NCBI GenBank assembly: GCA_012729675.1
Contig: JAAYCR010000096.1
Location: 1 to 62,547 of the forward strand
Length of the DNA stretch: 62,547 bases
From: Phycisphaerae bacterium
Lineage (GTDB): Bacteria > Planctomycetota > Phycisphaerae > Sedimentisphaerales > Anaerohalosphaeraceae
Reading direction: 5' to 3'
The translations under genes were made by a program, and so were the position numbers. Shown in pieces: positions 43,576-54,927 of this stretch; the stretch's first letter is position 1, and every line of letters begins with the position of its first letter. Under the pieces are notes generated by a model. It did not search any database. It was not told where the DNA came from and worked only from the letters and a program-made list of their open reading frames with translations.

Positions 43576-45306
43576 ATGTTTTTGAAAAAAGTCAGCGTCC
43601 TGTCAGTCGTTCTGGCCGTTATGACGATGATGGTCTATGCCGATGGTGAGGCATTGCCGTTGCCGGCGGAACCGGCGGCACTGGAGGCGGCGGGCATTCG
43701 CGCCCTTCAGCAGACTTGGCCCGAACTGGACGGTTCCGGCGTGACCATTGCGGCGGTGTGCCGAAGTATGACTTATTTCAATAATTTGCCGCAAAATGAT
43801 TATCGCTTCAATATGCACCATTACAGCCTCCGCGACGCGGACGTGGTGTTTGAAGACTATTCCGACGGCAAACACGGCATTTCGCCGCACTCCACGGCTG
43901 TTGCCGGAGTTCTTATCGGACTTGACCCTCTCGGTAAGCTGACTGACGGAACAGCATTTGACTACCGCGGCGTTAGCCCGCTTGCGTCGTTGGAGGTGTT
44001 CGAGTTTTGGCGTTTCACGGCCTTGTGGCTGTTCGGCCAAAAACCCATCGTTGCCGATGTCATTACGCTGAGTTTGGGCGATATTTATGAGGCTTGGTGG
44101 ACGCGAGCCATCGAACAGCTTGCCGCCGAGAACGGCACGGTGGTTGTGGCCGCGATCGGTAACGGTCTGGCCGCCAGAGACACCACCCTCTATCCGGCCG
44201 CCGGGGCCAATGTGATCGGCGTCGGCGTGATCGGATCAGTGGTTGATGCGGACGGCAACACCGTCTTGGGCGATTTTGCCGTGCCGACTGCACAGCTTTC
44301 CAGTCAAGGGCCGACGGACGACCTGCGATCCAAACCCGATTTGGTGGCTCCGGGAACGGCGATTATTCCCGACGCCTACACCGAAAACGGCTATTCCGTT
44401 CTGACCAACGCCTCCAGCCTGGCCGCGCCCATTACAGCCGGGACCGCCGCTTTGTTGTTGCAGAAAGCCGCACAGGACGAGGTCCTGCCGTCGGCGATGG
44501 CCGATGCGCCGATCAACTGCATCATCAAGGCGGTGCTGATGAACTCGGCCCGAAAGCTGCCCTACTGGCACAAGGGGGATGTTACCGAAGACGACGATCT
44601 CTATCGCCCGCTGGATCGGCTTCAGGGTGCCGGGGCACTGGATGCGGCGGCCGCGATGGCACAACTGACCGCCGGACAGCAGTCGCCGGGTGAGGTGTCG
44701 CCGCTGGGCTGGGACAGCCATGCCATTGAGCCGGCGCAAACGAACTTCTATATCATTGATGCGACGGAAGCCGGCGACAGGCTGACGGCAACGCTGACGT
44801 GGAATCGGCATTATGAAAATCAATATCCTTTCCAACTCAAACCCGAACAAAGCGACCTGCGGCTGGAACTGTGGGCGATTGATCCGAATGCGCCGGACGG
44901 CGTAATTTTGCTGGATGTCAGCGACAGCCCCGTCGATACGGTCGAGCATCTTTGGACGCCGCTATTGGAGGATGTGTCGCACTATATGCTGGCCGTGCGG
45001 TTCAGTCCCGACGCTGTGCAGCCGATGCTGGACGTTGAACGGTTTGCCCTGGCTTGGTCGGTTGGCTCCGATTTATCCGCCGGCCATCCGTTATGGGAAG
45101 ACCTCAACGGCGACGGCCGCATCGACGCCTGGGACAGTTTAATCAAAGCTTTGCTGGAGCAAAACGACGGAACCCTTGAGCCTCTCGACCCCGCTTTCAA
45201 TGAACAGGTGCTGGGGCTTTCCCCCGAACGCGCCGAGTTGCTGACCACTCTCTGGCCGCTGTGGCGGCCGCATCTGGTATCCGAACCCGACCTTTCCATT
45301 GAATAA
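43576..45306 (+). CDS. secreted subtilase-fold (S8) protein, catalytic Asp not conserved
   Basis: The 576-aa protein has a signal peptide (SVLSVVLAVMTMMVYADG) and an S8 fold. The His motif (SPHSTAVAGVLIG), the oxyanion Asn (AAIGNGLAAR) and the Ser motif (NASSLAAPITAGTAALLLQ) are present. In the position of the usual VAVIDTG the sequence reads TIAAVCRSMTYFN, so the catalytic Asp is replaced by Cys. A C-terminal beta domain follows and a single EF-hand-like loop DLNGDGRIDAWDSL near residue 520. It may be inactive or use another residue. The start is uncertain: a TTG at 43567 has a better upstream AGGAG than the ATG used. Confidence 0.78.
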   Translation: MFLKKVSVLSVVLAVMTMMVYADGEALPLPAEPAALEAAGIRALQQTWPELDGSGVTIAAVCRSMTYFNNLPQNDYRFNMHHYSLRDADVVFEDYSDGKHGISPHSTAVAGVLIGLDPLGKLTDGTAFDYRGVSPLASLEVFEFWRFTALWLFGQKPIVADVITLSLGDIYEAWWTRAIEQLAAENGTVVVAAIGNGLAARDTTLYPAAGANVIGVGVIGSVVDADGNTVLGDFAVPTAQLSSQGPTDDLRSKPDLVAPGTAIIPDAYTENGYSVLTNASSLAAPITAGTAALLLQKAAQDEVLPSAMADAPINCIIKAVLMNSARKLPYWHKGDVTEDDDLYRPLDRLQGAGALDAAAAMAQLTAGQQSPGEVSPLGWDSHAIEPAQTNFYIIDATEAGDRLTATLTWNRHYENQYPFQLKPEQSDLRLELWAIDPNAPDGVILLDVSDSPVDTVEHLWTPLLEDVSHYMLAVRFSPDAVQPMLDVERFALAWSVGSDLSAGHPLWEDLNGDGRIDAWDSLIKALLEQNDGTLEPLDPAFNEQVLGLSPERAELLTTLWPLWRPHLVSEPDLSIE

Positions 45307-45322
45307 TTGAAAGGAATCGCCA

Positions 45323-45947
45323 ATGGCTCGTTCCCAACGTGCTTTTGTGTTTCGTGAGCGCGTTCGTCTCACTTTTGACTGCCGTTTAGTTTGTGTTTAT
45401 GTCCATCAGTGGTATCGTTCTGTTTATCGCCCCGTCCGGACGACGCGCCGTGGAGTGGCATGTCTGGGCGATGTCGCGGGATGAGTGGATTGTGATGCAT
45501 TTGAGCTTCAGCGCTGTTTTTCTGTTCGCCGCGATTGTGCATCTCTGACTCAATCGAAAACCGCTCTTACACTACCTCGAACTCAAAACCAAAGCCGCCG
45601 CCGGGCTGCGATGGGAATGGCTGGCTGTTTCGCTTTTGGCCGGTGTAGTAACGTGGGGCACACTCAAACCGTTTGAACCGTTCACATCTCTTATTCAATG
45701 CCGCGACCACTTTCACCGGCGATCCTCCGACACCCAAGACGAAACCGCCATCGAAACTGCCGGCATGGGACAAATCACGTTGGCCGATTACTGCCGCCAA
45801 AACGATCTGGATATCGACCGGGCGATTGAAATTTTAGACGTACAAGGCATTGCCGCCAACCCCTCTGACACCCTCAGAAGGATTGCCGACCGCGGCAACA
45901 TCCATCCCAGCCGACTGCGCAGCCTGCTCGACGACGCCCGCCCCTGA
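45323..45947 (+). pseudogene. DUF4405 membrane protein pseudogene
   Basis: Read in three pieces, this is a DUF4405 membrane protein. An opening hydrophobic helix (VLLCFVSAFVSLLTAV) is broken by a frameshift from the first ATG and a TAG at 45387-45389. The core GIVLFIAPSGRRAVEWHVWA and LFAAIVHL is cut by an in-frame TGA at 45546-45548. The frame continues LNRKPLLHYLELKTKAA and a soluble C-terminal tail to a TGA at 45945-45947. DUF4405 proteins usually have His residues for heme in a cytochrome-b-like bundle. Three lesions make it a clear pseudogene. It follows the subtilase by 17 bp. Confidence 0.8.
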
Positions 45948-46102
45948 ACACTGCCGAATCGCAACATTGAGAGGGTGTTATAAAAATTTCGGAGACGAAA
46001 TTTTGTGCTTGAAAATGGGGAGTGTTCAGTTATATTGATAGTCAATCAGTGCTTATCGGTAATCCATCAAATTGTGCTGTTTGAAAGGGATGCGAGATAA
46101 AC

Positions 46103-46602
46103 GTGACAGCAAAAACCACAGCAATTCAACCATCGCTCTGGTACAAAGACGCCGTGATTTATGAGGTGCACGTCAAGACGTTTTGCGACAGCAACGACGA
46201 CGGCATCGGCGATTTTCCGGGTTTGATTCAAAATCTGGACTATCTTCAGGCCCTGGGCATGACGGCGCTGTGGCTGCTGCCGTTTTATCCGTCCCCGCAG
46301 ATGGACGACGGCTACGATATCGCGGATTATTTCGATGTGCATCCCGATTACGGCACGCTGAGCGATTTCAAGCGTTTCTTGCGTGAAGCCCACAAACGCG
46401 GCATCCGCGTCATTACCGAGCTGGTCATCAATCACACTTCCGATCAGCACGCGTGGTTTCAGAGGGCGCGTCGCGCCAAGCCCGGTTCGACGTGGCGGGA
46501 TTTTTATGTCTGGAGTTGGGCTATGAACTGAATAACCGTCCCGAGTGGCTTGACATTGCCATGCACGGCCTGCTGGCGCTGCTCGGCGAAAATCCGCAAT
46601 GA
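46103..46602 (+). pseudogene. treS: trehalose synthase/maltokinase fusion gene with large internal deletion
   Basis: The N-terminal 137 codons from a GTG are a clear GH13 trehalose synthase start: [74 protein letters not shown] and RDFYVWS. Directly after WS the frame shifts. In a different frame the DNA then reads [20 protein letters not shown], the last residues of the maltokinase end of fused TreS proteins (normally about 1,100 aa). Thus about 900-950 codons are missing and the two ends are joined near 46511-46516. GH13 catalytic residues are lost. glgB follows 24 bp downstream. Confidence 0.82.
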
Positions 46603-46625
46603 CAGCGTCTGATCGCTGAACCCGT

Positions 46626-48559
<1,934 letters not shown>

Positions 48560-48563
<4 letters not shown>

Positions 48564-50056
48564 CAGCGGCCGTACAGTTCCATCAGATGCCGCAGCCTTC
48601 GGGCAGTGGACGCCTTCAGGGCATTGGGACGCATTCGCCAGCTCCAGTTGCCCTTGCTCGTGGCCGGGTTGTTCATCCGCGCCGACGAGCCCAGTTTCAG
48701 AATATCCTGCATCGGAACGATACACAAGTGCGCGTTCGACGCCATCGCCAGTCTGATCATCTCCCAGGCAACGGTCTGTGCGGAAAGCTTTTTGCCCAGA
48801 TAGTCGGTCAGCCGCTTTCGCGTCGCCGCATCGATTTCGTCTTTATACCAGCCCGTCGTGGTCATATTATCGTGCGTGCCGGTATAGGCGATGCTGTTGC
48901 GGATATGATTGTGCGGCAGATGCGTGTTGCGCGGGTCTCCGTCGAAAGCAAACTGCAGCACGTTCATACACGGAAAATCATACATCCGGATCAGTTCCCG
49001 CACGCCGGGGGTGATAAAGCCCAAATCTTCCACCACCAGCGGGGCCTGCGGAATCTGTCGAAACAGCGCCTCGAAAAACCACTTTCCGGGGCCTTCGACC
49101 CACGCGCCCCCGATGGCTGTCTTCTGGCCGTAGGGGACCTGCCAATAGGCCTCAAACGCCCGAAAATGATCGATGCGCAGCAGATCGAACAGCTTGAGGT
49201 TGTGCCCCAGCCGATCCATCCACCAGCGATAGCCGGTGCAGGCATTCGCATACCAGTCATACACCGGATTGCCCCACAACTGACCGGTCTTGCTGAAATA
49301 ATCCGGCGGTACACCGGCGATAAACTGCGGTTTTTTGTCGCGCCGCAGCTTGAACAGATTCGGATGCGACCATACATCGGCGCTGTCGTAGGTCACATAA
49401 ATCGGCAAATCACCGAACAGAAGCACGCCGTTTTTGTTGCAGTAATGCTTGAGCGCCATATACTGCGTCAAAAAAATGTACTGAATGAATTTTTCACGCT
49501 CGATGGCCTCATGGCAGCTCTTGCGGAACTCATCAAGGGCTGCCTGCCGCCGCTCGCGGATTGCCACCGGCCACTGCGACCAGGGGTTTTGGCTCTGTGT
49601 CTTTTTATAGACGACAAAAAACGCAAAGTCGTCCAGCCAGCTTTGGTGGTCGAGCTTGAAGGTCTCAAAGGCGGTGTCCATCCCTTTCTTGCTGAACCGC
49701 TCAAACGCGATGTCCAGAATCTGCGACTTGAATCGCATCGCCTGCACAAACTGCGCCGACTCTTCCGGAAAAGACGACGGCGGCTCCATCTCGCTTTTGC
49801 GCAGCAGCCCGTTTTTGTAGAGCATCTCCGGACTGATCAGCAGCGGATTGCCCGCAAACGCCGAAAAAGAATTATAAGGCGAATTCCCGGTGCCGTCGGT
49901 GGTGTAATTGAGCGGCAGAATCTGCCAGTAATTGGCGCCTGCCTGTTTGAGAAAGTCCGCAAAGGCATAGGCTTGGGGTCCAAAATTGCCCGCCCCGTAC
50001 CGCGAAGGCAGCGAGGTCAGGTGCAGAAGTACGCCGCCGGCTCTTCGTTTCAGCAT
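48560..50056 (-). CDS. malQ: 4-alpha-glucanotransferase (amylomaltase, GH77)
   Basis: MalQ transfers alpha-1,4 glucan chains between maltodextrins. The 498-aa protein has GH77 family features: [70 protein letters not shown] with the nucleophile Asp, [15 protein letters not shown] with the acid Glu, and [21 protein letters not shown] precedes the ATG. It is convergent with glgB; the two stop codons share TTAA. It is preceded by GH57 on the same strand (about 40 bp). Confidence 0.95.
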
Positions 50057-50095
50057 CGATGTCCCTTTCTCTTATAAAGTCGCAAAACGGCTCGA

Positions 50096-52522
50096 TCAGA
50101 CGATCACCAGATCCAGCAACTGCGCCAGATTGCCAAGATGCCGAATCCATTTTTGCGCCGCCTCATCGCCGGCGTCCGCTTTTTTTCGAGCGGACGGATA
50201 TATAGTTTTAGCGATGGTAAAAAAGATATTTTGTGCGTTCTGGAGATTCAGATCAGTGTCCATTGTTTTCACAATCTCAAGAAGCTCTTCGATTTGCCCC
50301 AGCAGCGCCGTATCCTCAGGTTTTTCTTCGAGCGAGACAAACATTTGCGCGATCTTCCGGTTGAACTCAAACTGAATTCTCCGCCGGTTCAGCGTCAGGC
50401 CGAACCGCCTCACTTCCTCAAACCGCCGCTTGATTTGCCGAACATTAATCTCTGGTTTTCGGATCGACCGGGTCAAATCCCGATTGAGCACAAACTCCGC
50501 CGGAGCCGACAGCGCCGCCGGCAGCGGAATGTTCATATTGTGCATCAACTGCATAATCGAGTAGTTGTGTTCGTAGATATGCCGAAAGGCGCTCTCGATC
50601 TCCTGCCATGTGTTTTCAAGCAGTTCATCCAGAATGCGGCGCTGCTCGTCCCGGAACAAATGCGAGATGGAATAGTTGTCGCCGTCAAACAGCACGTTCA
50701 TCAGCCGCATCACTTCGTTGGTGTCGCCTTTTTGGAACGCATCGATCAGAAGTTTTTCGCTTCGCTCCATCGCTCCCTCCGACAGATGCGATCCGAGCGT
50801 GGCAAACAGATTTTGCCCGCCCAGATACAGCCCGACCAGATAGAAGGTTTTTTTTTCGCAGATGATATTGGAATGAATCGTTGCCGTGCCGGTCGTCAAG
50901 ACCTGGATGCCCGCCTGCTGCCGCTGGAAATGGGTAATCGCGGCCGAGTAGGTAAAGATATCCGTGCTCTCCACATCGCCTTCCTGAAACAGCGAGCTTA
51001 ACGCAATGTGCGCGCCGACCCGTTCCAGATCGACTTTCATCGGCTTGATCAATGCCTCATAAATCGCCTTGCCGTTGGGATGCAGCCCTTTGTGCGAGGG
51101 GGCTTGCTCAAGCCGATCTGCAAACTCCGGCTCCAGATCCAGCCCGACAACGTCCCGACACAACTGAATCGCACGCGCGGCATACTGCATAATCTGCGTC
51201 GTCTCAAGCCCCGACACATCGTCGAAAAACCATCCGCAACTGGTGTACATCAGCATCGTATTACGCTGCATTTCCAGCAGCTTCAGGACGGTGCAGGTTT
51301 CGTGCGGTTCCAGTTCCCGCCCCATCCATTCGCGCAGCCGCCGCTGTACATTTTCTTTACTGCGATCGAGTACGATCTCGATATAGGCGTTTCGGATCGC
51401 CCACGGATCCTGCACAAACGCCCGCATGCGTTCATCAAACACCGCTGCCAGCCGATCGCGCAGCCAGTCCAGCGTCTCACGCAGCGGCGCACGCCAGTCC
51501 TGTTTGCCGACGAGCGACTGGTCGCTACAGCAGCCGCAGTTGCTTTTCCAGCGTTCGACGCCGTGCGCACAGCTCCAGGAGCTGTTTTCGTGAATCATCG
51601 CCTCATTCTCGGGCGGAAATTTTTCCAGAAATTCGCCATAAATCGTTAATTTGGCGTCGCTACGTGTCTCAATCTGATGCAGGCAGTACGCCAGTGCCAT
51701 ATCGCCGTGCCGGTGGTGGTGGCCGAAGGATTCGCCGTCGGTGGCCAGATGCACAAGACGTGCGGCGCCGTCGGATTCGGGGAATGACTTCAAAATACGC
51801 CCGGCAAAATTTTCCCCGCTGTGCAGCAATCCCCCATAAGCGACGTCATGAGACACCGGTCCGCAGTAAAAAAACAGCACAATCTTCTTGCCCGACGGCA
51901 GATGACACACATACGGAACCGTCGTATCAAGCGTTTCTTCGTTCACATCTTTCCATCGCTTGCCGATCTTGCGTACCTTTTGCGCCTGACGCGGCGACAG
52001 CACCGTAAACCGAATCCCATGCTCGGCCAGCGCCTCGAGCGAATCGGTGTTTACCGCCGTCTCCGGCAGCCACATCCCCTCCGGCTTGCGCCCGAACCGC
52101 ACTTCAAAATCCCGAATCCCCCAGATGATCTGTGTGTGCTTGTCCTGCGCATTGCACAACGGCATAATCATGTGGTTATACGGCTGCGCCAGCGCCGAAC
52201 CGTGCCCGGAATATCGCGCGATGCTCAATTTGTCCGCATCAAGAATTTTCTGATATACATCCGGCGCCTTGGTCTGAAGCCAGGACAGCAGCGTCGGCCC
52301 GAAATTAAAGCTCATCGTGGCGTAATTATTGACGATATTGACGATCTTGCGGTCATCACCCAGAATCCGAGACGCGGCGTTTTGCCGATAACATTCCTCC
52401 GTGATTCGCTGGTTCCAGTCATGATACGGATACGCCCCATCCTGAAGTTCAACATCCTCCAGCCACGGGTTCTCACGCGGCGGCTGATAAAAATGCCCGT
52501 GAATGCAGATATATTTGTCCAT
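50096..52522 (-). CDS. glycoside hydrolase family 57 protein with DUF3536
   Basis: The 808-aa protein begins ICIHGHFYQPPRENPWLEDV, the standard GH57 opening. GMWLPETAVNTDSLEALAEH supplies a conserved Glu, and LVHLATDGESFGHHHRHGDM a further motif with acidic and His residues. The long C-terminal half matches the DUF3536 layout. GH57 enzymes act on alpha-1,4 or 1,6 glucans (amylases, branching enzymes, amylopullulanases); the precise activity is open. It is the upstream partner of malQ. The whole set around it (glgB, malQ, remnants of treS and GH65) points to glycogen turnover. Confidence 0.88.
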   Translation of the reverse strand: MDKYICIHGHFYQPPRENPWLEDVELQDGAYPYHDWNQRITEECYRQNAASRILGDDRKIVNIVNNYATMSFNFGPTLLSWLQTKAPDVYQKILDADKLSIARYSGHGSALAQPYNHMIMPLCNAQDKHTQIIWGIRDFEVRFGRKPEGMWLPETAVNTDSLEALAEHGIRFTVLSPRQAQKVRKIGKRWKDVNEETLDTTVPYVCHLPSGKKIVLFFYCGPVSHDVAYGGLLHSGENFAGRILKSFPESDGAARLVHLATDGESFGHHHRHGDMALAYCLHQIETRSDAKLTIYGEFLEKFPPENEAMIHENSSWSCAHGVERWKSNCGCCSDQSLVGKQDWRAPLRETLDWLRDRLAAVFDERMRAFVQDPWAIRNAYIEIVLDRSKENVQRRLREWMGRELEPHETCTVLKLLEMQRNTMLMYTSCGWFFDDVSGLETTQIMQYAARAIQLCRDVVGLDLEPEFADRLEQAPSHKGLHPNGKAIYEALIKPMKVDLERVGAHIALSSLFQEGDVESTDIFTYSAAITHFQRQQAGIQVLTTGTATIHSNIICEKKTFYLVGLYLGGQNLFATLGSHLSEGAMERSEKLLIDAFQKGDTNEVMRLMNVLFDGDNYSISHLFRDEQRRILDELLENTWQEIESAFRHIYEHNYSIMQLMHNMNIPLPAALSAPAEFVLNRDLTRSIRKPEINVRQIKRRFEEVRRFGLTLNRRRIQFEFNRKIAQMFVSLEEKPEDTALLGQIEELLEIVKTMDTDLNLQNAQNIFFTIAKTIYPSARKKADAGDEAAQKWIRHLGNLAQLLDLVIV

Positions 52523-52799
52523 CGTTTTTCCAATTCGTTAACGTCGAAAATAATTGCTTCTGTACCCTCTTATTTTAAACGCAAATGGCCTCGCATCCCA
52601 GTAAATAGTCGTTTTATTTCAACGACACCGTTCATTTTTTCGAACACCTCGCGTTGACGGCATCCGAATGTTTCTGGCCTCTGGCGGTATTGAACTGTCC
52701 TAAGGCTCTCCGGAAGACGAACCGGGCACAGAGAGGATTCACGGCCTGAGCATCCTGAAAAACAGTATTTCTTAGAATATCTCGACAAAAAAGGCCCCA
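52523..52799. other. gene-free interval upstream of GH57
   Basis: 277 bp. A hairpin GTCGTT..AACGAC lies near 52607. Degenerate coding traces such as EHPEKQYFLEYLDKKGP are seen in the plus direction near 52749-52799, possibly the decayed front of the HAD-GH65 gene. The upstream region probably also contains the GH57 promoter, not resolved. Confidence 0.4.
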
Positions 52800-53098
52800 A
52801 AGCAACCGAACGTCACCCCAGAACGGGCAGTGGTGGTCGAAGACGCGATTTCCGGTGTTCAGGCCGGACGCGACGGAAGTTTCGGCCTGCTCATCGGCAT
52901 CGCCCGTGCGGGCGAGAAGGCCTCAAAGAAATGAGCATCAAGGTCAAATACCAAGGCCGATGGATCGATGTCTGCACGACGCCGGACACGATGACCATCG
53001 CCTCGGACGCCTGTGAAAGCAGCCCGATCCAATTTCGCTTTGGGGACGAGGTGTATGAGCTGTACCCCGGCCAGAAGCGGACGTTCAGGATTGACTGA
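52800..53098 (+). pseudogene. HAD phosphatase/GH65 phosphorylase fusion remnant with internal deletion
   Basis: The plus strand reads TPERAVVVEDAISGVQAGRD, then GSFGLLIGIARAGEK, which is the third part of a beta-phosphoglucomutase-type HAD domain. In another frame, from about 52925, the DNA reads LKEMSIKVKYQGRWIDV, then IQFRFGDEVYELYPGQKRTF and RID before TGA. That is the C-terminal beta domain of GH65 (kojibiose/trehalose phosphorylase). In intact HAD-GH65 fusions these two parts are separated by about 700 residues. So an internal deletion joined them near 52915-52930. The start of the gene is also missing. It ends next to the ACT gene. Confidence 0.78.
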
Positions 53099-53533
53099 TC
53101 ACAGTTCGTACAACTCTTCGTTGGACAACACGCGAAAGTCATACTGCGCCACCAATTCGGCGATATCGACCGCATCGGGATTTTCAAACTCCATAAAGCA
53201 TAGCCCCTGCCGGTCGTTGGGTGAGACAAACCCGTACATATCCTTGATGTTGACGTGCTTTTCGAGCAATGCAGAGGTCAGCCTGTCCAGGTTTCCAGGC
53301 TTGTCGGGGGCGATGATGGCCAGGACGTCCTTTAACGCGCACGCAAACCCGCGGTCGGCCAGCGCCAACTGCGCCCGGTCGGGCTTATCGACGATCAGCT
53401 TCATCAGCCCGAAATCCCCGCGATCCTGAATCGTAAACGCCCAGATATTCAGACCCTGCTCTTCAAGAATATCACACACCGAATTGACCCGCCCGGGCCG
53501 ATTCTCCATAAACACCGTCAATTGTTTGGCCAT
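53099..53533 (-). CDS. tandem ACT-domain protein (first)
   Basis: The 144-aa protein contains two ACT domains: KQLTVFMENRPGRVNSVCDI at residues 4-23 and DVLAIIAPDKPGNLDRLTSA in the second half. Tandem-ACT proteins of this size are typically encoded with phenylacetate-CoA ligase and probably sense aromatic amino acids or products. It follows the first paaK by 45 bp, with a hairpin (AAGCCC/GGGCTT) and an AAGGAG ribosome binding site between. It is a paralogue of the 54928-55359 protein. Confidence 0.85.
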   Translation of the reverse strand: MAKQLTVFMENRPGRVNSVCDILEEQGLNIWAFTIQDRGDFGLMKLIVDKPDRAQLALADRGFACALKDVLAIIAPDKPGNLDRLTSALLEKHVNIKDMYGFVSPNDRQGLCFMEFENPDAVDIAELVAQYDFRVLSNEELYEL

Positions 53534-53577
53534 AACACATTCTCCTTATCCGTTAAGCCCTTCGGGCTTTTGACAAT

Positions 53578-54888
53578 CTACAACCTCTCCCGTTCATCGA
53601 CCACCCGTTTGGCCTTGCCTTCAAAGACGGGCAGCGCGCCGGGTTCGTGCAGTTCGATGTGGGCGTTGATGGTAATCGACGCGCGCAGGCGGTCTTTGAT
53701 CGTGCCTTTGAGCGTGTCGATCTGCGACAGGTCGCCGGTAAAGAGTTTTTGATACAACTCAACCTGCACCGTCAGCCGATCCAGCCCGTTGCGCGACGTC
53801 AGATGAATCATATAATTATTGCCCACTTCGGGGATGCTCATCAGCACTTCTTCGATCTGCGACGGAAAGACGTTGACGCCGTTGATGATGAGCATATCGT
53901 CAGTGCGGCCCTGAATGCGCGACAGGCGGCGGTGCGTCCGGCCGCAAGCGCACGGTTCGGGATGAATGAACGCCAGGTCGCGCGTCCGATAGCGCAAGAG
54001 CGGCAGCGCCTCGCGGATCAGATTGGTGAAGATCGCCTCGCCGATTTCCCCGTCCGGCAGCGGCTCGCCCGTGGCTGGATCTACAATCTCTACGATATAA
54101 GCGTCTTCCCACACGTGCGGGTCGGCCTTGCAATGGCACTCAAACGCCACCCCCGGCCCGTTCATTTCGCTCAGGCCGTAGCAGTTGAAGATATCCATTT
54201 TATACAACTCCTGCAGTTTCTGCCGGGTCGGCTCGGAGTGGGGTTCGGCGCCCATGTAGGCGCGTTTGAGCGACAAATCGCTCAAGTTAATCCCGAATTC
54301 CGCCATGCGGCCGTGGATATGCAAGAGGTAACTCGGCGTGATGTGCAGGCTGGTGGTTTGAAAATCCTTCATAATCTGAAGCTGCCGCTGGGTATTGCCT
54401 CCGCCGACGGGGATGACCGTCAGCCCGACGCGCTCGGCGCCGTAGTGCAGTCCCAGCCCGCCGGTAAAGAGGCCGTAGCTCATCATATTCTGAAAAACAT
54501 CGCCGGCCGTTGCCCCGCTGGCGACAATACCGCGTGCCAGCAGCTCTGTCCAGCGATCCAGGTCGCCCTGCGTATAAAAGATCACCGTCGGAATGCCCGT
54601 CGTTCCGCTGGACGAGTGCACCCGCACCACCTGCTTCATATCCACCGCCAGAAGCCCTTTCGGGTAGCTTTGCCGCAGGTCGTCTTTGACGGTAAAGGGA
54701 ATTTTCCGCACATCCTCCAGCGAGCGAATATCCTCCGGCACGGTTATGCCCGCCCGAAACAGCCGCTTTTGATACAGCGGCGTGCGCAGGGCATTGGCGA
54801 TGCGCAGCCGCAACCGCTCAAGCTGAAGCGTCTCCAGCGCCGTCCGCTCCAGCGTCTCAACCTGCCGATTCCAGAACATCGAGTCCAT
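53578..54888 (-). CDS. paaK: phenylacetate-CoA ligase (first copy)
   Basis: This 436-aa member of the ANL ligase group activates aryl-acetic acids to CoA thioesters with ATP. It has the phosphate loop SSGTTGIPTVIFYTQGD, CYGLSEMNGPGVAFE, the motif YRTRDLAFI and the C-terminal GRTDDMLIINGVNVFPSQIE region. The ATG at 54888 is preferred over a TTG at 54900 because GGGA precedes it. It lies between the two ACT genes. In archaea and anaerobes such ligases work after IorAB in amino acid fermentation. Confidence 0.92.
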   Translation of the reverse strand: MDSMFWNRQVETLERTALETLQLERLRLRIANALRTPLYQKRLFRAGITVPEDIRSLEDVRKIPFTVKDDLRQSYPKGLLAVDMKQVVRVHSSSGTTGIPTVIFYTQGDLDRWTELLARGIVASGATAGDVFQNMMSYGLFTGGLGLHYGAERVGLTVIPVGGGNTQRQLQIMKDFQTTSLHITPSYLLHIHGRMAEFGINLSDLSLKRAYMGAEPHSEPTRQKLQELYKMDIFNCYGLSEMNGPGVAFECHCKADPHVWEDAYIVEIVDPATGEPLPDGEIGEAIFTNLIREALPLLRYRTRDLAFIHPEPCACGRTHRRLSRIQGRTDDMLIINGVNVFPSQIEEVLMSIPEVGNNYMIHLTSRNGLDRLTVQVELYQKLFTGDLSQIDTLKGTIKDRLRASITINAHIELHEPGALPVFEGKAKRVVDERERL

Positions 54889-54927
54889 TGAAATTCCCAA
54901 TTCTTAATTTTCAAATCTTAATTCAGC

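Noticed and set aside
45546-45548. In-frame TGA in the DUF4405 gene as a selenocysteine codon
   Set aside because: An upstream frameshift and a TAG also interrupt the gene, and no selenocysteine hairpin was evident after the TGA. Ordinary decay explains all three.
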